From Flavobacteriales bacterium UBA3477 (GTDB taxonomy: Bacteria > Bacteroidota > Bacteroidia > Flavobacteriales > Schleiferiaceae), in the NCBI GenBank assembly GCA_002378005.1, contig DFQY01000047.1:4181-68180 (forward strand): DNA of 64,000 nucleotides. The letters are read 5' to 3'. The position numbers and the translations under genes are program-made. Of this stretch, positions 34,647-43,219 are shown piece after piece. How positions within the stretch are numbered: the stretch's first letter is position 1; each line of letters begins with the position of its first letter. Below the pieces are notes generated by a model, which was not told the origin of the DNA, ran no database searches, and saw only the letters and a program-made list of their open reading frames with translations.

Positions 34647-34666
34647 TTGTTTATCCTTGTTTGCCC

Positions 34667-37453
34667 ATGACCCCAACCATCGACATTAAACGCGCTGAAG
34701 TCCACAATCTGAAAGAAGTTTCAGTCAGTATTCCGCGTAACCAATTGGTGGTGATTACTGGAGTCAGTGGCTCAGGCAAATCGTCTCTTGCATTCGATAC
34801 CCTTTTTGCAGAAGGACAAAGACGATATGTCGAAAGCTTAAGTGCATATGCGCGCCAGTTCCTAGGAAAATTGGACAAACCAAAAGTGGAATCCATCAAA
34901 GGCATCCCCCCAGCTGTCGCCATTCAGCAAAAAGTGAGCAGCAGAAATCCGAGATCGACCGTCGGAACGACTACTGAGATTTATGATTACTTGAAGCTGC
35001 TCTTTGCCCGAATAGGCCGTACCTACTCTCCTATTTCTGGAGAAGAAGTCAAAAGACACCAAGTTCAAGACGTAATCGCCCATTTGAACACGCTTGAAGA
35101 AGGAACGCGATTCATGATCATCGCGCCAGTAATATTTAGTGAGAGAACAGCTGAACAGCACCTGAACATCCTTGCGCAACAAGGTTTTTCTCGCATCCTC
35201 CAGAACGGGAGTGTAGAACGCATTGAAGATGTTATTCAACAGGGAACTTATAACGAGAATATTATTCACTTGGTGATAGATCGCGCGGTCGTTCGACCAG
35301 GCGATGAAGAAAATGAGCACCGCCTTCAGGATTCTATCCAAACGGCATTCTTCGAAGGCCGTGGAGAATGCTGGATTGATTTCGCCAATGGTGAAGCACC
35401 GTTGATCTTTAATAATCTCTTCGAATTAGACGGAATGAGCTTTTCGGAGCCCTCAACAGACCTGTTCAGCTTCAACAACCCGGTAGGAGCCTGTCCATCT
35501 TGTGAAGGTTTTGGGAGCATCATAGGCATTGACGAGGATCTAGTAATCCCCAATCCACATCTCAGCGTCTATGAAGGAGTTGTGGCACCTTGGCACGGAG
35601 AAACGATGAAGCGCTGGAAAGAAAAATTCATTCTCGGAGCTGCGGCACACAACTTCCCTATTCACAGACCCTACATTGATCTGAGCGACACTGAGCGGCA
35701 ACTTTTATGGGAAGGTGCTAAAGGCATTAAGGGTATTGATGATTTCTTTAAACATTTAGAAAGCAAGAGTTATAAAATTCAGTTTCGCGTGATGCTAAGC
35801 CGTTACCGCGGAAGAACTAAGTGTCCTACTTGTAAAGGCAAAAGATTACGCCCGGAATCGAGCTATGTAAAAATCAATAATACCGCCATTGAAGCTTTGG
35901 TAGAGATGCCATTGAATAAGCTTCAGCAATGGTTCGAAGATTTGGTCTTGAGTGAACAAGATTCGGCCATTGCTAAACGCCTATTAGTGGAAATTGAAAG
36001 CAGATTGGGATTCCTGGTAGACGTAGGCCTCCCGTATCTTACCTTAAATCGAGTGAGCAGCACATTGAGCGGCGGCGAGAGCCAGCGCATACAATTGGCC
36101 ACCTCCCTAGGCTCTTCCCTCGTAGGTTCACTTTACATCATGGACGAGCCAAGCATAGGTCTCCACGCGAAGGATGCCGAGCAACTCATCAAGGTAATCA
36201 ATGCCCTACGTGACAAGGGGAATACGGTCGTTGTGGTCGAACACGAGGAGGCCTTTATGCATGCGGCCGATTATTTGATTGATATCGGTCCAGCCGCGGG
36301 CAATTTGGGCGGAACCATAGTTGCAGAAGGCACTTCAAGCGAGGTACTGGCTAATCCTAATTCCCTCACCTCACAATACTTGAACGGCAGCAAAAGCATT
36401 ACCAGTCCGGTGGGCCTGAGAACGGCAAAAAAATGGATTGAAATCAAAGGTGCACGACACCATAATCTCAAAGGCTTTGACGTTCAATTTCCTTTGGAAG
36501 TATTTAGCGTGGTAGCAGGAGTAAGCGGGTCGGGTAAAAGCACATTGATCAAGAAAATTCTTTACCCTGCCTTGAAGAAACACTTCCATGAGGTAAGTGA
36601 GCGACCGGGTATTCACAAGGAGCTTTGCGGGGATTTGGGAAGTATTGATCAAGTAGAATTGGTCGATCAAAATCCCATTGGAAAATCAAGTCGATCGAAC
36701 CCAGTGACCTATTTGAAGGCGTACGACGATATTCGAAATCTTTACGCCTCCACTGAACTGGCAAAAATTAGAGGATATAAGGCGAAGCACTTCAGCTTTA
36801 ATACCGATGGTGGACGCTGTGATGCTTGTCAAGGTGAAGGTGAGGTAACCATAGAAATGCAATTTATGGCTGATGTCCACTTGCCTTGTGAGACGTGTGC
36901 CGGGAAGCGATTCAAAGCTGAAATCCTTGAGATTACGTACAAGGACAAGAACATTGCAGATATCCTAGAAAGCACCATTGATGAAGCCATTGACTTCTTC
37001 AAAACTCATAAGCAAAATAAAATTGTCAAGAAGCTACAGCCGCTTCAGGATGTAGGACTAGGCTATGCACAAGTGGGGCAAAGTAGCTCGACATTGAGCG
37101 GCGGGGAAGCGCAACGCGTCAAACTAGCGTTCTTCCTATCCAAAGGTGAAAAAGCAGGACACACACTATTCCTTTTCGACGAGCCGACCACTGGGCTTCA
37201 TTTTGACGATGTTAACAAGCTTTTGAAGGCGTTCGATGCATTGGTAGAAATGGGACACACCGTGCTAGTCATTGAACACGATCTTGATGTAATGGCTAGA
37301 GCCGATTATCTTATTGAAATTGGCCCGGAGGGTGGAGAGCTTGGTGGACATTTACTGTACTCAGGTACACCGGAAGAGATTATTCATGTTAAAAAGAGCC
37401 CAACAGGTGCCGCTCTCATCAAGCATCAAAAAGTATCAATTGAGACAAATTAG
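34667..37453 (+). CDS. uvrA: Excinuclease ABC subunit A
   Basis: UvrA is the dimeric DNA damage sensor of nucleotide excision repair. The 928-residue product has two ABC ATPase modules: Walker A GVSGSGKSS (32-40) and a second GVSGSGKST, two signatures (LSGGESQRIQLA, LSGGEAQRVKLA), zinc sites formed by CPSC/CPTC and by CDAC/CETC, and DEPSIGLH and DEPTTGLH loops. All are intact. A TTG two codons earlier was passed over for the ATG at 34667. It is monocistronic. Confidence 0.97.
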   Translation: MTPTIDIKRAEVHNLKEVSVSIPRNQLVVITGVSGSGKSSLAFDTLFAEGQRRYVESLSAYARQFLGKLDKPKVESIKGIPPAVAIQQKVSSRNPRSTVGTTTEIYDYLKLLFARIGRTYSPISGEEVKRHQVQDVIAHLNTLEEGTRFMIIAPVIFSERTAEQHLNILAQQGFSRILQNGSVERIEDVIQQGTYNENIIHLVIDRAVVRPGDEENEHRLQDSIQTAFFEGRGECWIDFANGEAPLIFNNLFELDGMSFSEPSTDLFSFNNPVGACPSCEGFGSIIGIDEDLVIPNPHLSVYEGVVAPWHGETMKRWKEKFILGAAAHNFPIHRPYIDLSDTERQLLWEGAKGIKGIDDFFKHLESKSYKIQFRVMLSRYRGRTKCPTCKGKRLRPESSYVKINNTAIEALVEMPLNKLQQWFEDLVLSEQDSAIAKRLLVEIESRLGFLVDVGLPYLTLNRVSSTLSGGESQRIQLATSLGSSLVGSLYIMDEPSIGLHAKDAEQLIKVINALRDKGNTVVVVEHEEAFMHAADYLIDIGPAAGNLGGTIVAEGTSSEVLANPNSLTSQYLNGSKSITSPVGLRTAKKWIEIKGARHHNLKGFDVQFPLEVFSVVAGVSGSGKSTLIKKILYPALKKHFHEVSERPGIHKELCGDLGSIDQVELVDQNPIGKSSRSNPVTYLKAYDDIRNLYASTELAKIRGYKAKHFSFNTDGGRCDACQGEGEVTIEMQFMADVHLPCETCAGKRFKAEILEITYKDKNIADILESTIDEAIDFFKTHKQNKIVKKLQPLQDVGLGYAQVGQSSSTLSGGEAQRVKLAFFLSKGEKAGHTLFLFDEPTTGLHFDDVNKLLKAFDALVEMGHTVLVIEHDLDVMARADYLIEIGPEGGELGGHLLYSGTPEEIIHVKKSPTGAALIKHQKVSIETN

Positions 37454-37587
37454 ATTGGGAAAATATAGTATCTAATACTTAATATACGATTCTCTCACTT
37501 TTATAGTCTCAATCGAGGCATTTGTATCAAATTCCTGTTTATCTTTAGCACCTACCTTTATGGGTAGCTTAGGTTTATTGGTTTGGT

Positions 37588-37618
37588 GTACGGCTCGCTT
37601 TGCGGGCCGTACTTCTTT
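37588..37618 (+). terminator. Intrinsic terminator after uvrA
   Basis: GTACGGCTCGC (37588-37598) pairs with GCGGGCCGTAC (37602-37612) around a TTT loop, eleven pairs with one wobble, followed by TTCTTT. It is 135 bases after the uvrA stop and five bases from the convergent methyltransferase stop. Confidence 0.75.
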
Positions 37619-38405
37619 ACACCAACTTCGATTTCCAGTGGTACATTAACACCGCTGCCGCCACGCTTACATTCAGACTATCTACAACCTCTCCTTCCAT
37701 AGGGATTATTGTATTAGTATAACCTTGGTGCAACCAATGTGAACTCAATCCACCGCTTTCCTCACCGAGAACAATGGCCGATTTCCCTGGCCAATCCAGT
37801 TGAAACATAGATACCGAATCCGTATGCATGTGGGTAATGTATACATGAAAGTCATACTCATCAAGTAGCATCTGAACTTGTTGGCTAGTGCCCAAAACTG
37901 TCGGCACTTCGAAAATTGCACCGGTTGCGTTCCTCATGACATTTGGGCCATATAGATCTAAGGCCGCATCCGCAAAAAACACTGCAGCTACCCCAGCAGC
38001 TTGTGCCGTTCGAAGAATGGCACCAGCATTCCCTGGCTTCTCAATCCCCTCTACTACCAATACCCCACGTGCTTCGCTTAACAATGCACCTAACTCATCT
38101 AGTTTCCACTGGCGCTGCTTAAAAAGTGCAACATGCGCCTCAGTACCACTGCGGTAAGCGATTTTTTCAAACACCTTAGCGCCGGCTATATACTGTCGTT
38201 CAAAAAGTTGCATCCATTGCGCTTGTGCGGCATCCTCCTTCGACCAGAGCTCCATACCTTCCCAACCCGCAGCCAAAGCACGCTGAATCTCACGTGCACC
38301 TTCAATAACACAGAGCCCACTCTGTTTGCGAGCGCGGGCCTTTGTCAATAATTGGACAATCTCCTTTACTTTTGGATTCGAAGTGCTTGTGATTAAATCA
38401 TTCAT
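37617..38405 (-). CDS. TrmH/SpoU-family RNA 2'-O-ribose methyltransferase
   Basis: The 262-residue product has an N-terminal L7Ae-like substrate domain (VIEGAREIQRAL) and a SPOUT methyltransferase domain with the three motifs: GNAGAILRTA, ALVLGEESGGLS-type VLGEESGGL, and SLNVSVAAAVLMY, which form the knotted SAM site. It should methylate a ribose in rRNA or tRNA; the target is unknown, with RlmB-like or TsnR-like roles possible. The ATG at 38405 fits homologues; the frame is open to 38429. It diverges from the SUI1 gene with only two bases between start codons. Confidence 0.92.
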   Translation of the reverse strand: MNDLITSTSNPKVKEIVQLLTKARARKQSGLCVIEGAREIQRALAAGWEGMELWSKEDAAQAQWMQLFERQYIAGAKVFEKIAYRSGTEAHVALFKQRQWKLDELGALLSEARGVLVVEGIEKPGNAGAILRTAQAAGVAAVFFADAALDLYGPNVMRNATGAIFEVPTVLGTSQQVQMLLDEYDFHVYITHMHTDSVSMFQLDWPGKSAIVLGEESGGLSSHWLHQGYTNTIIPMEGEVVDSLNVSVAAAVLMYHWKSKLV

Positions 38406-38407
38406 AG

Positions 38408-38767
38408 ATGGGTAAAAAGGACAAACCAAAGAAAATCAATTTAGAGGACTTAGGAGGCTTTGTTTTCAGTACAAATCCGGATTTCGAACCATCAGTGGAT
38501 GATACCGATGTGTTTTTGGACCCTTCCGAGCAACTGCTGCTTTGTCAATTTGAGAAAAAAGGCCGCGGCGGTAAGCAAGTAGTAATCATTAAAGGATTCG
38601 AAGGGTCGGAAGATCAACTAAAGGAATTGGGCAAAGAACTCAAACAACATTGTGGGGTCGGTGGATCAGCCAAAAACGGCGAAATCCTGCTTCAAGGCAA
38701 TGTTAGAGATAAAGCCATGGAAAAACTAAAATCTCTTGGGTACGGCACTAAAAGAATCGGAGGATAA
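38408..38767 (+). CDS. SUI1/eIF1-like translation factor (YciH family)
   Basis: The 119-residue product has an N-terminal charged part and the SUI1 fold with KKGRGGKQVVIIKGFEG, KELKQHCGVGGSAKNGEI and LQGNVRDKAMEKL. YciH-type proteins bind the small ribosomal subunit and may increase initiation fidelity or repress translation in stress. Its ATG is two bases from that of the divergent methyltransferase gene. Confidence 0.93.
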   Translation: MGKKDKPKKINLEDLGGFVFSTNPDFEPSVDDTDVFLDPSEQLLLCQFEKKGRGGKQVVIIKGFEGSEDQLKELGKELKQHCGVGGSAKNGEILLQGNVRDKAMEKLKSLGYGTKRIGG

Positions 38768-38830
38768 GTAAGTGCTTATACTTAATATGACTCGATTGAG
38801 TGCTTAGCGTAGACAAAACGTTTGTGTCTC

Positions 38831-39970
38831 TTATGAGACTGTATGTCGTTCTGCAAGCGCCCGCTCATAAGCTGCCTCGTATCGCGGAACAATAGATTCA
38901 ATCCCGAAAGCTTTCGCGCGTTCAAAAGCATTCATTTTGAACTCCATCAGTAGCTGATCATCTTGAAGGAGTGATAAACCGTTTGCAACCATGGTCGTTA
39001 CATCTCCCACGGGAGAAAGATACCCAGTCAGACCGTGCACATTTACCTCAGGAATACCGCCTGCGTTCGTGGACAATACTGGAACTTTAGCCGCCATAGC
39101 CTCTAACGCCACCAAACCAAAACTCTCGGATTCAGAAGTCAAAAGGAATAAATCACTCATGCAAAGTAATCGACGAACTTCATTAGTCTTACCAAAGAAC
39201 TTCACGCAATCTGTAAGCCCTAGTTCGCGTACCTGCTGCTCCGCCTTTTCACGTTCAGGACCATCGCCAATCATAAGAAGCACTGCATTTTCTTGGGCAC
39301 GAATACCAGCAAAAACATTGATAATATCCGGAATTCGCTTCACCTTTCTCATGTTTGAAATATGTGTGATGATTTTCTCACCGTTCGGGGCAATCTGAGC
39401 ACGACGGCAATTCTTATCCCCTCGGTACAGGTCTAGATCAATAAAGTTCGGAATAACCTCAATGTCTTTTTTAATATCAAAAGAATCCAAAGTATCTAGA
39501 CGCAGACTCTCACTCACAGAGGTGACCACATCGCTCTTATTAATGGAGAAGTTAACCGCTGGTTTATAGGAAGGATTCTTCCCAACTAGCGTAATATCTG
39601 TCCCGTGTAACGTAGTGACCACAGGTACATATTTACCATGCTGCTCTAAGAGGATCTTTTTAGCCATATAGGCGGCATATGCATGCGGAATAGCGTAATG
39701 CACGTGGAGTATATCCAATCCTTCATTAATGACCGTGTCCACCATTTTAGAACTCAACGCGAGCTCATAGGGCTGGTATTCGAACAACGGGTAATCGTGC
39801 ACATTTACCTCATGGTAGTAGATGTTCTCATCAAGAACATCCAATCGTACCGGCTGGCTGTAGGTAATGAAATGGACTTCATGGCCTTTTTTAGCCATTT
39901 GAATGCCCAATTCTGTGGCCACCACACCGGATCCACCATAGGTAGGGTAACAAACTACACCGATCTTCAT
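38831..39970 (-). CDS. bshA: N-acetyl-alpha-D-glucosaminyl L-malate synthase
   Basis: BshA joins GlcNAc from UDP-GlcNAc to L-malate, the first step of bacillithiol synthesis. The 379-residue product is a GT4 enzyme with CYPTYGGSGVVATELG at the start, HVHYAIPHA, TLHGTDITLVG, NKSDVVTSVS and EAMAAKVPVLSTNAGGIPEV (donor-binding). These match BshA rather than other GT4 proteins. The gene is 12 bases downstream of the GH3 fusion gene on the same strand. bshB and bshC are not in the window. Confidence 0.95.
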   Translation of the reverse strand: MKIGVVCYPTYGGSGVVATELGIQMAKKGHEVHFITYSQPVRLDVLDENIYYHEVNVHDYPLFEYQPYELALSSKMVDTVINEGLDILHVHYAIPHAYAAYMAKKILLEQHGKYVPVVTTLHGTDITLVGKNPSYKPAVNFSINKSDVVTSVSESLRLDTLDSFDIKKDIEVIPNFIDLDLYRGDKNCRRAQIAPNGEKIITHISNMRKVKRIPDIINVFAGIRAQENAVLLMIGDGPEREKAEQQVRELGLTDCVKFFGKTNEVRRLLCMSDLFLLTSESESFGLVALEAMAAKVPVLSTNAGGIPEVNVHGLTGYLSPVGDVTTMVANGLSLLQDDQLLMEFKMNAFERAKAFGIESIVPRYEAAYERALAERHTVS

Positions 39971-39982
39971 TTGCGCTAGGGA

Positions 39983-42889
39983 TTAATTCAAGGCGTCATA
40001 AAGATACCCCTGAATATTTGTTCGGACGTCTAAGGTACTGAGTTTCCCATTCTCTGCATCCGGGTAGGTACGATTACTCAAGAATATGTATAACAAATCC
40101 TCTTTAGGGTCCATCCAAACTATGGTTCCTGTAAAACCCGTGTGCCCAAAACTCAAATCCGAAGCACAGATGCAACTTGGACCCGGACCATCGTCTAATT
40201 GTTTTTTATCAAAACCCAATCCGCGGCGGTTATCCATCTCACAGAAGGCACAACTGCTAAACCTTTCAATGGTAGATTCTTGAAAATAACGCACCCCACC
40301 ATAATAGCCTCCATTGAGGTACATCTGCATCATCTTGGCCAAATCATTAGTATTAGCGAACAAGCCAGCGTGTCCTGCTACACCACCAAGCATGGCCGCT
40401 CCCATATCATGTACGCGACCATGTACTTTTGTCTTGCGCCAGTATCCATCTTCTTCTGTAGGTACGAGCTCATCAAGGGAAAAACCTCTTTCTAAGGGAT
40501 TGTAGGTGAGTCGCTGAGCACCAATGGGCCCATAAAAAGTATTTGCCGCCCATTGATCCAGAGGCTCGTTAAAACGCTCCTCTAGCATCTCTTGGAACAG
40601 GTAATAGCCCAAATCTGAATAGAGGTATTCCGGCGCCTTCATCTCACTCTTCGCGATCATTTGGAACATCGTATCCCTAATTTCTTGACGAACATACATG
40701 TCCTCATGTATTTGAGTAAAGCCTAATTGAGGCGACGAACTGTACCAATAAGCTCTCGTACTATCAGATTTTATGGTGTACACATAATACGGTATCCAAG
40801 CATCTAATCCGCTTTGATGAGCCAGCACATCTTCAAACACCAAGTATTCCTTGCCAGAACCGTCCAACCGGCTCGTATAGTTGCCTAAGGTCGTTTTCAA
40901 TAATAAGGGCTGCTTCTCGTGCCATTTCATGATTCCTGGCAGTGTCGCGGTAATCTTAGTCACCGAGGCAATATCATATAGGTCCGTCCACTCCACCGGG
41001 GTAGACTTCGTATAGGTATGTGATCCAAAGGATTTGGTATACACGACAGTTCCATGACGCGCCACTAATACCTGTGCACCAGGCGTAGCTCCTGCCGCAA
41101 TGGCGTGCTCTACGGTAGAGTCGATACGATTTAAAGGCTCTGCATCAAGGCCTACCTCAAAAGGAATACCGTACTTTAATCGAAGTAATTCTTCTGTCTT
41201 CTCCCCACTGCCAACTTTTCCCCATTGATTCAAATCCACAGGCAACGAACCGTTGGTTTCACGTGCACCAAACAAGAACTGAGGCGCCAAAAGCTGCGCA
41301 AATTCGTCGTTCTCATACATGATCAAAACTCGAACATTTTGTCCCAGATTGGGGTAGGTCAACACCCCATAGGGATTGGCAAAATGTACAATGTAAGTGG
41401 GTTTACCAGTGGCTGCCAATCGCTCAAGCAGCCCTTTCTCATAAGCTTCGAGTTTATAGCGGCGCCACGGATTCTTCGTGTTCTGATGAAAGGTTACCAC
41501 AAAGGCATCTTGAGATGCCATTTCACGGTCATCCACATCGACACCTAGATGGTGAGACATGGCTACATACCTGTCTAAGTATTCTTTCACAGTTGTGGCA
41601 GATTCGAAATCACCCAAAGCGATGTGAAGGAAGTTTTGCTCTACATTTTTTATCGGGAATGCAGCTGTACCACGTTCCAATAAAGTCGCAGCATTTCGAA
41701 TGAGGTTGAACGACACTCTTTGGTTCAAATCTTCTCTTTCAAACAGAGAGTGATCTGAGGTAAGCAAAGTAGAATGGGCCGACTTTTGAGCCTCGAGCCA
41801 ATCCGCATACGCCCTGCAATTTGATTTTGCCACCAAGATTCTTTTCACACGTTCGTCTAAGGACTGGATGGAAATCTTATCTGTGGCCAAGGCATTTTGG
41901 AAGGCTTTGGTAGCCTTTGGCACGTCCATGGGAAAGAGTAAAATATCATTACCCGCGACAAACGCCGCCAACTCCAACTCTCCTGGAGGCGCAAAGGCTG
42001 CAGCGCCTTTCATGTTCAGAGCATCGGTAATAATCAAGCCTTCATAACCCCATTGATCTCTCAAAATCTCTTGAATTACCTTGCGTGAAAGACTGGTGGG
42101 TTTTCCGGAGGGCTCAAGGGAAGGGATATTCAAATGGGCTATCATAATAGCCCCAACACCAGCATCAATAGCACCCTTGAACGGCACCCACTCTACCTCC
42201 ATGAGTTCACTGAGGGTACGGTCGACTTTCGGTAAGGTTTTATGGCTGTCCTGGTGGGTATCGCCGTGGCCTGGAAAATGCTTTCCACAAGCCAGCACAC
42301 CATTCTCTTGAATCCCTTTAATCACAGATACGCCCAATGTATTTACGAGATCCGGATCAGAACCAAAGGACCTCGCTCCAATAATGGGGTTGTTTGGATT
42401 CGTATTGACATCGAGTACAGGGGAGAAACTCATGTGTACACCGACGGCAGTACATTCATCCGCCAAGACATGCCCTAAATCATAGGCATCCATCGTTTCG
42501 CCTGCCGCCCCAATGGTAAGTGAGGTTGGGAACTTATAGGTGCTATCCAAACGCATGGCTTGTCCCCATTCCGCATCTTGCCCTACGAGCAAGGGAAAGG
42601 CCGCTGCATTTTGAAGGCGATGCAGTAGTTTCTTTTGGGGTTCAGGTCCACCTTGCATTGTAATAACCCCTCCAATGTGGTAATCGCGTACGAGTTTTTC
42701 TAATTCCGCTTGATGACTCTCGTCTTTGTTGCTGTAGGCAGCGACCATGAATAATTGGCCGATTTTCTCATCTAACGTCATCGCGCTCAAGGCGGAGTCT
42801 ACATTAAACGATTGAGCATAAAGCCCTTTATTCAGCAAAATAGTGAGTAAGGAGGCCGTAAAAATGGCTTTTAGAAAGCGTGTATGCAT
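39983..42889 (-). CDS. GH3 beta-N-acetylglucosaminidase fused to a serine hydrolase (beta-lactamase fold)
   Basis: The 968-residue product has a signal peptide ending GLYAQ (26), a GH3 domain with NagZ signature KHFPGHGDTHQDSH (203-216) and Asp289 in TDALNM, a GH3 C-terminal-like domain (about 390-570), and a C-terminal serine hydrolase with SVTK (642-645), YSD and HTG motifs. The three catalytic elements of the class C/EstB-type fold are present. It should act in the periplasm on peptidoglycan sugars and their peptides or esters. The start at 42889 gives the signal peptide; the frame is open to 43066 but that would bury it. Confidence 0.93.
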   Translation of the reverse strand: MHTRFLKAIFTASLLTILLNKGLYAQSFNVDSALSAMTLDEKIGQLFMVAAYSNKDESHQAELEKLVRDYHIGGVITMQGGPEPQKKLLHRLQNAAAFPLLVGQDAEWGQAMRLDSTYKFPTSLTIGAAGETMDAYDLGHVLADECTAVGVHMSFSPVLDVNTNPNNPIIGARSFGSDPDLVNTLGVSVIKGIQENGVLACGKHFPGHGDTHQDSHKTLPKVDRTLSELMEVEWVPFKGAIDAGVGAIMIAHLNIPSLEPSGKPTSLSRKVIQEILRDQWGYEGLIITDALNMKGAAAFAPPGELELAAFVAGNDILLFPMDVPKATKAFQNALATDKISIQSLDERVKRILVAKSNCRAYADWLEAQKSAHSTLLTSDHSLFEREDLNQRVSFNLIRNAATLLERGTAAFPIKNVEQNFLHIALGDFESATTVKEYLDRYVAMSHHLGVDVDDREMASQDAFVVTFHQNTKNPWRRYKLEAYEKGLLERLAATGKPTYIVHFANPYGVLTYPNLGQNVRVLIMYENDEFAQLLAPQFLFGARETNGSLPVDLNQWGKVGSGEKTEELLRLKYGIPFEVGLDAEPLNRIDSTVEHAIAAGATPGAQVLVARHGTVVYTKSFGSHTYTKSTPVEWTDLYDIASVTKITATLPGIMKWHEKQPLLLKTTLGNYTSRLDGSGKEYLVFEDVLAHQSGLDAWIPYYVYTIKSDSTRAYWYSSSPQLGFTQIHEDMYVRQEIRDTMFQMIAKSEMKAPEYLYSDLGYYLFQEMLEERFNEPLDQWAANTFYGPIGAQRLTYNPLERGFSLDELVPTEEDGYWRKTKVHGRVHDMGAAMLGGVAGHAGLFANTNDLAKMMQMYLNGGYYGGVRYFQESTIERFSSCAFCEMDNRRGLGFDKKQLDDGPGPSCICASDLSFGHTGFTGTIVWMDPKEDLLYIFLSNRTYPDAENGKLSTLDVRTNIQGYLYDALN

Positions 42890-42943
42890 AGGTCGATAAA
42901 GTGCCAAGGGGTTCTTACCTTTGAGATGAGAATATAGAAAGAT

Positions 42944-43219
42944 ATGGGATTCTTTGAACGACGCCAACCGCGCGGTTTTCAACACCAGCCAAGATTTCAC
43001 GACGAGCGCCAGGAGCGCCTCCGCATCTTGGAACGCAATGAAAGCGTCGACGAAATTCCGTTTCAAAATAAAGAGAAATACCGAGATCGATTACGAGAGA
43101 ATTGGGACCTTCGTAGAAAGCGTAGCGCTGGTGCCAGTGAAGGATTTGTAAAACGCATCCTGATCAGCTTTGTCGCCCTCGCAGTACTTGCGGCCGTAGC
43201 CATTTATTATATAGGATGA
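42944..43219 (+). CDS. Small C-terminally anchored protein in the mutL operon
   Basis: The 91-residue product is very basic and hydrophilic up to residue 70 (MGFFERRQPRGFQHQPRF), followed by one membrane helix at the C-terminus (LISFVALAVLAAVAIYYI). Comparable small tail-anchored proteins next to mutL are found in Flavobacteria and are sometimes mislabelled riboflavin synthase subunit beta; that name has no support here. Its stop overlaps the mutL ATG by four bases, so it is the first gene of the mutL-rhomboid-EEP operon. Confidence 0.8.
   Translation: MGFFERRQPRGFQHQPRFHDERQERLRILERNESVDEIPFQNKEKYRDRLRENWDLRRKRSAGASEGFVKRILISFVALAVLAAVAIYYIG

Noticed and set aside
37454..37587. tRNA or small RNA gene after uvrA
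   Set aside because: No cloverleaf arms or CCA end were found; the region has only the short repeats and the terminator.
42890..43066. N-terminal extension of the GH3-serine hydrolase
   Set aside because: It would place 59 residues before the signal peptide and overlap the divergent small gene.
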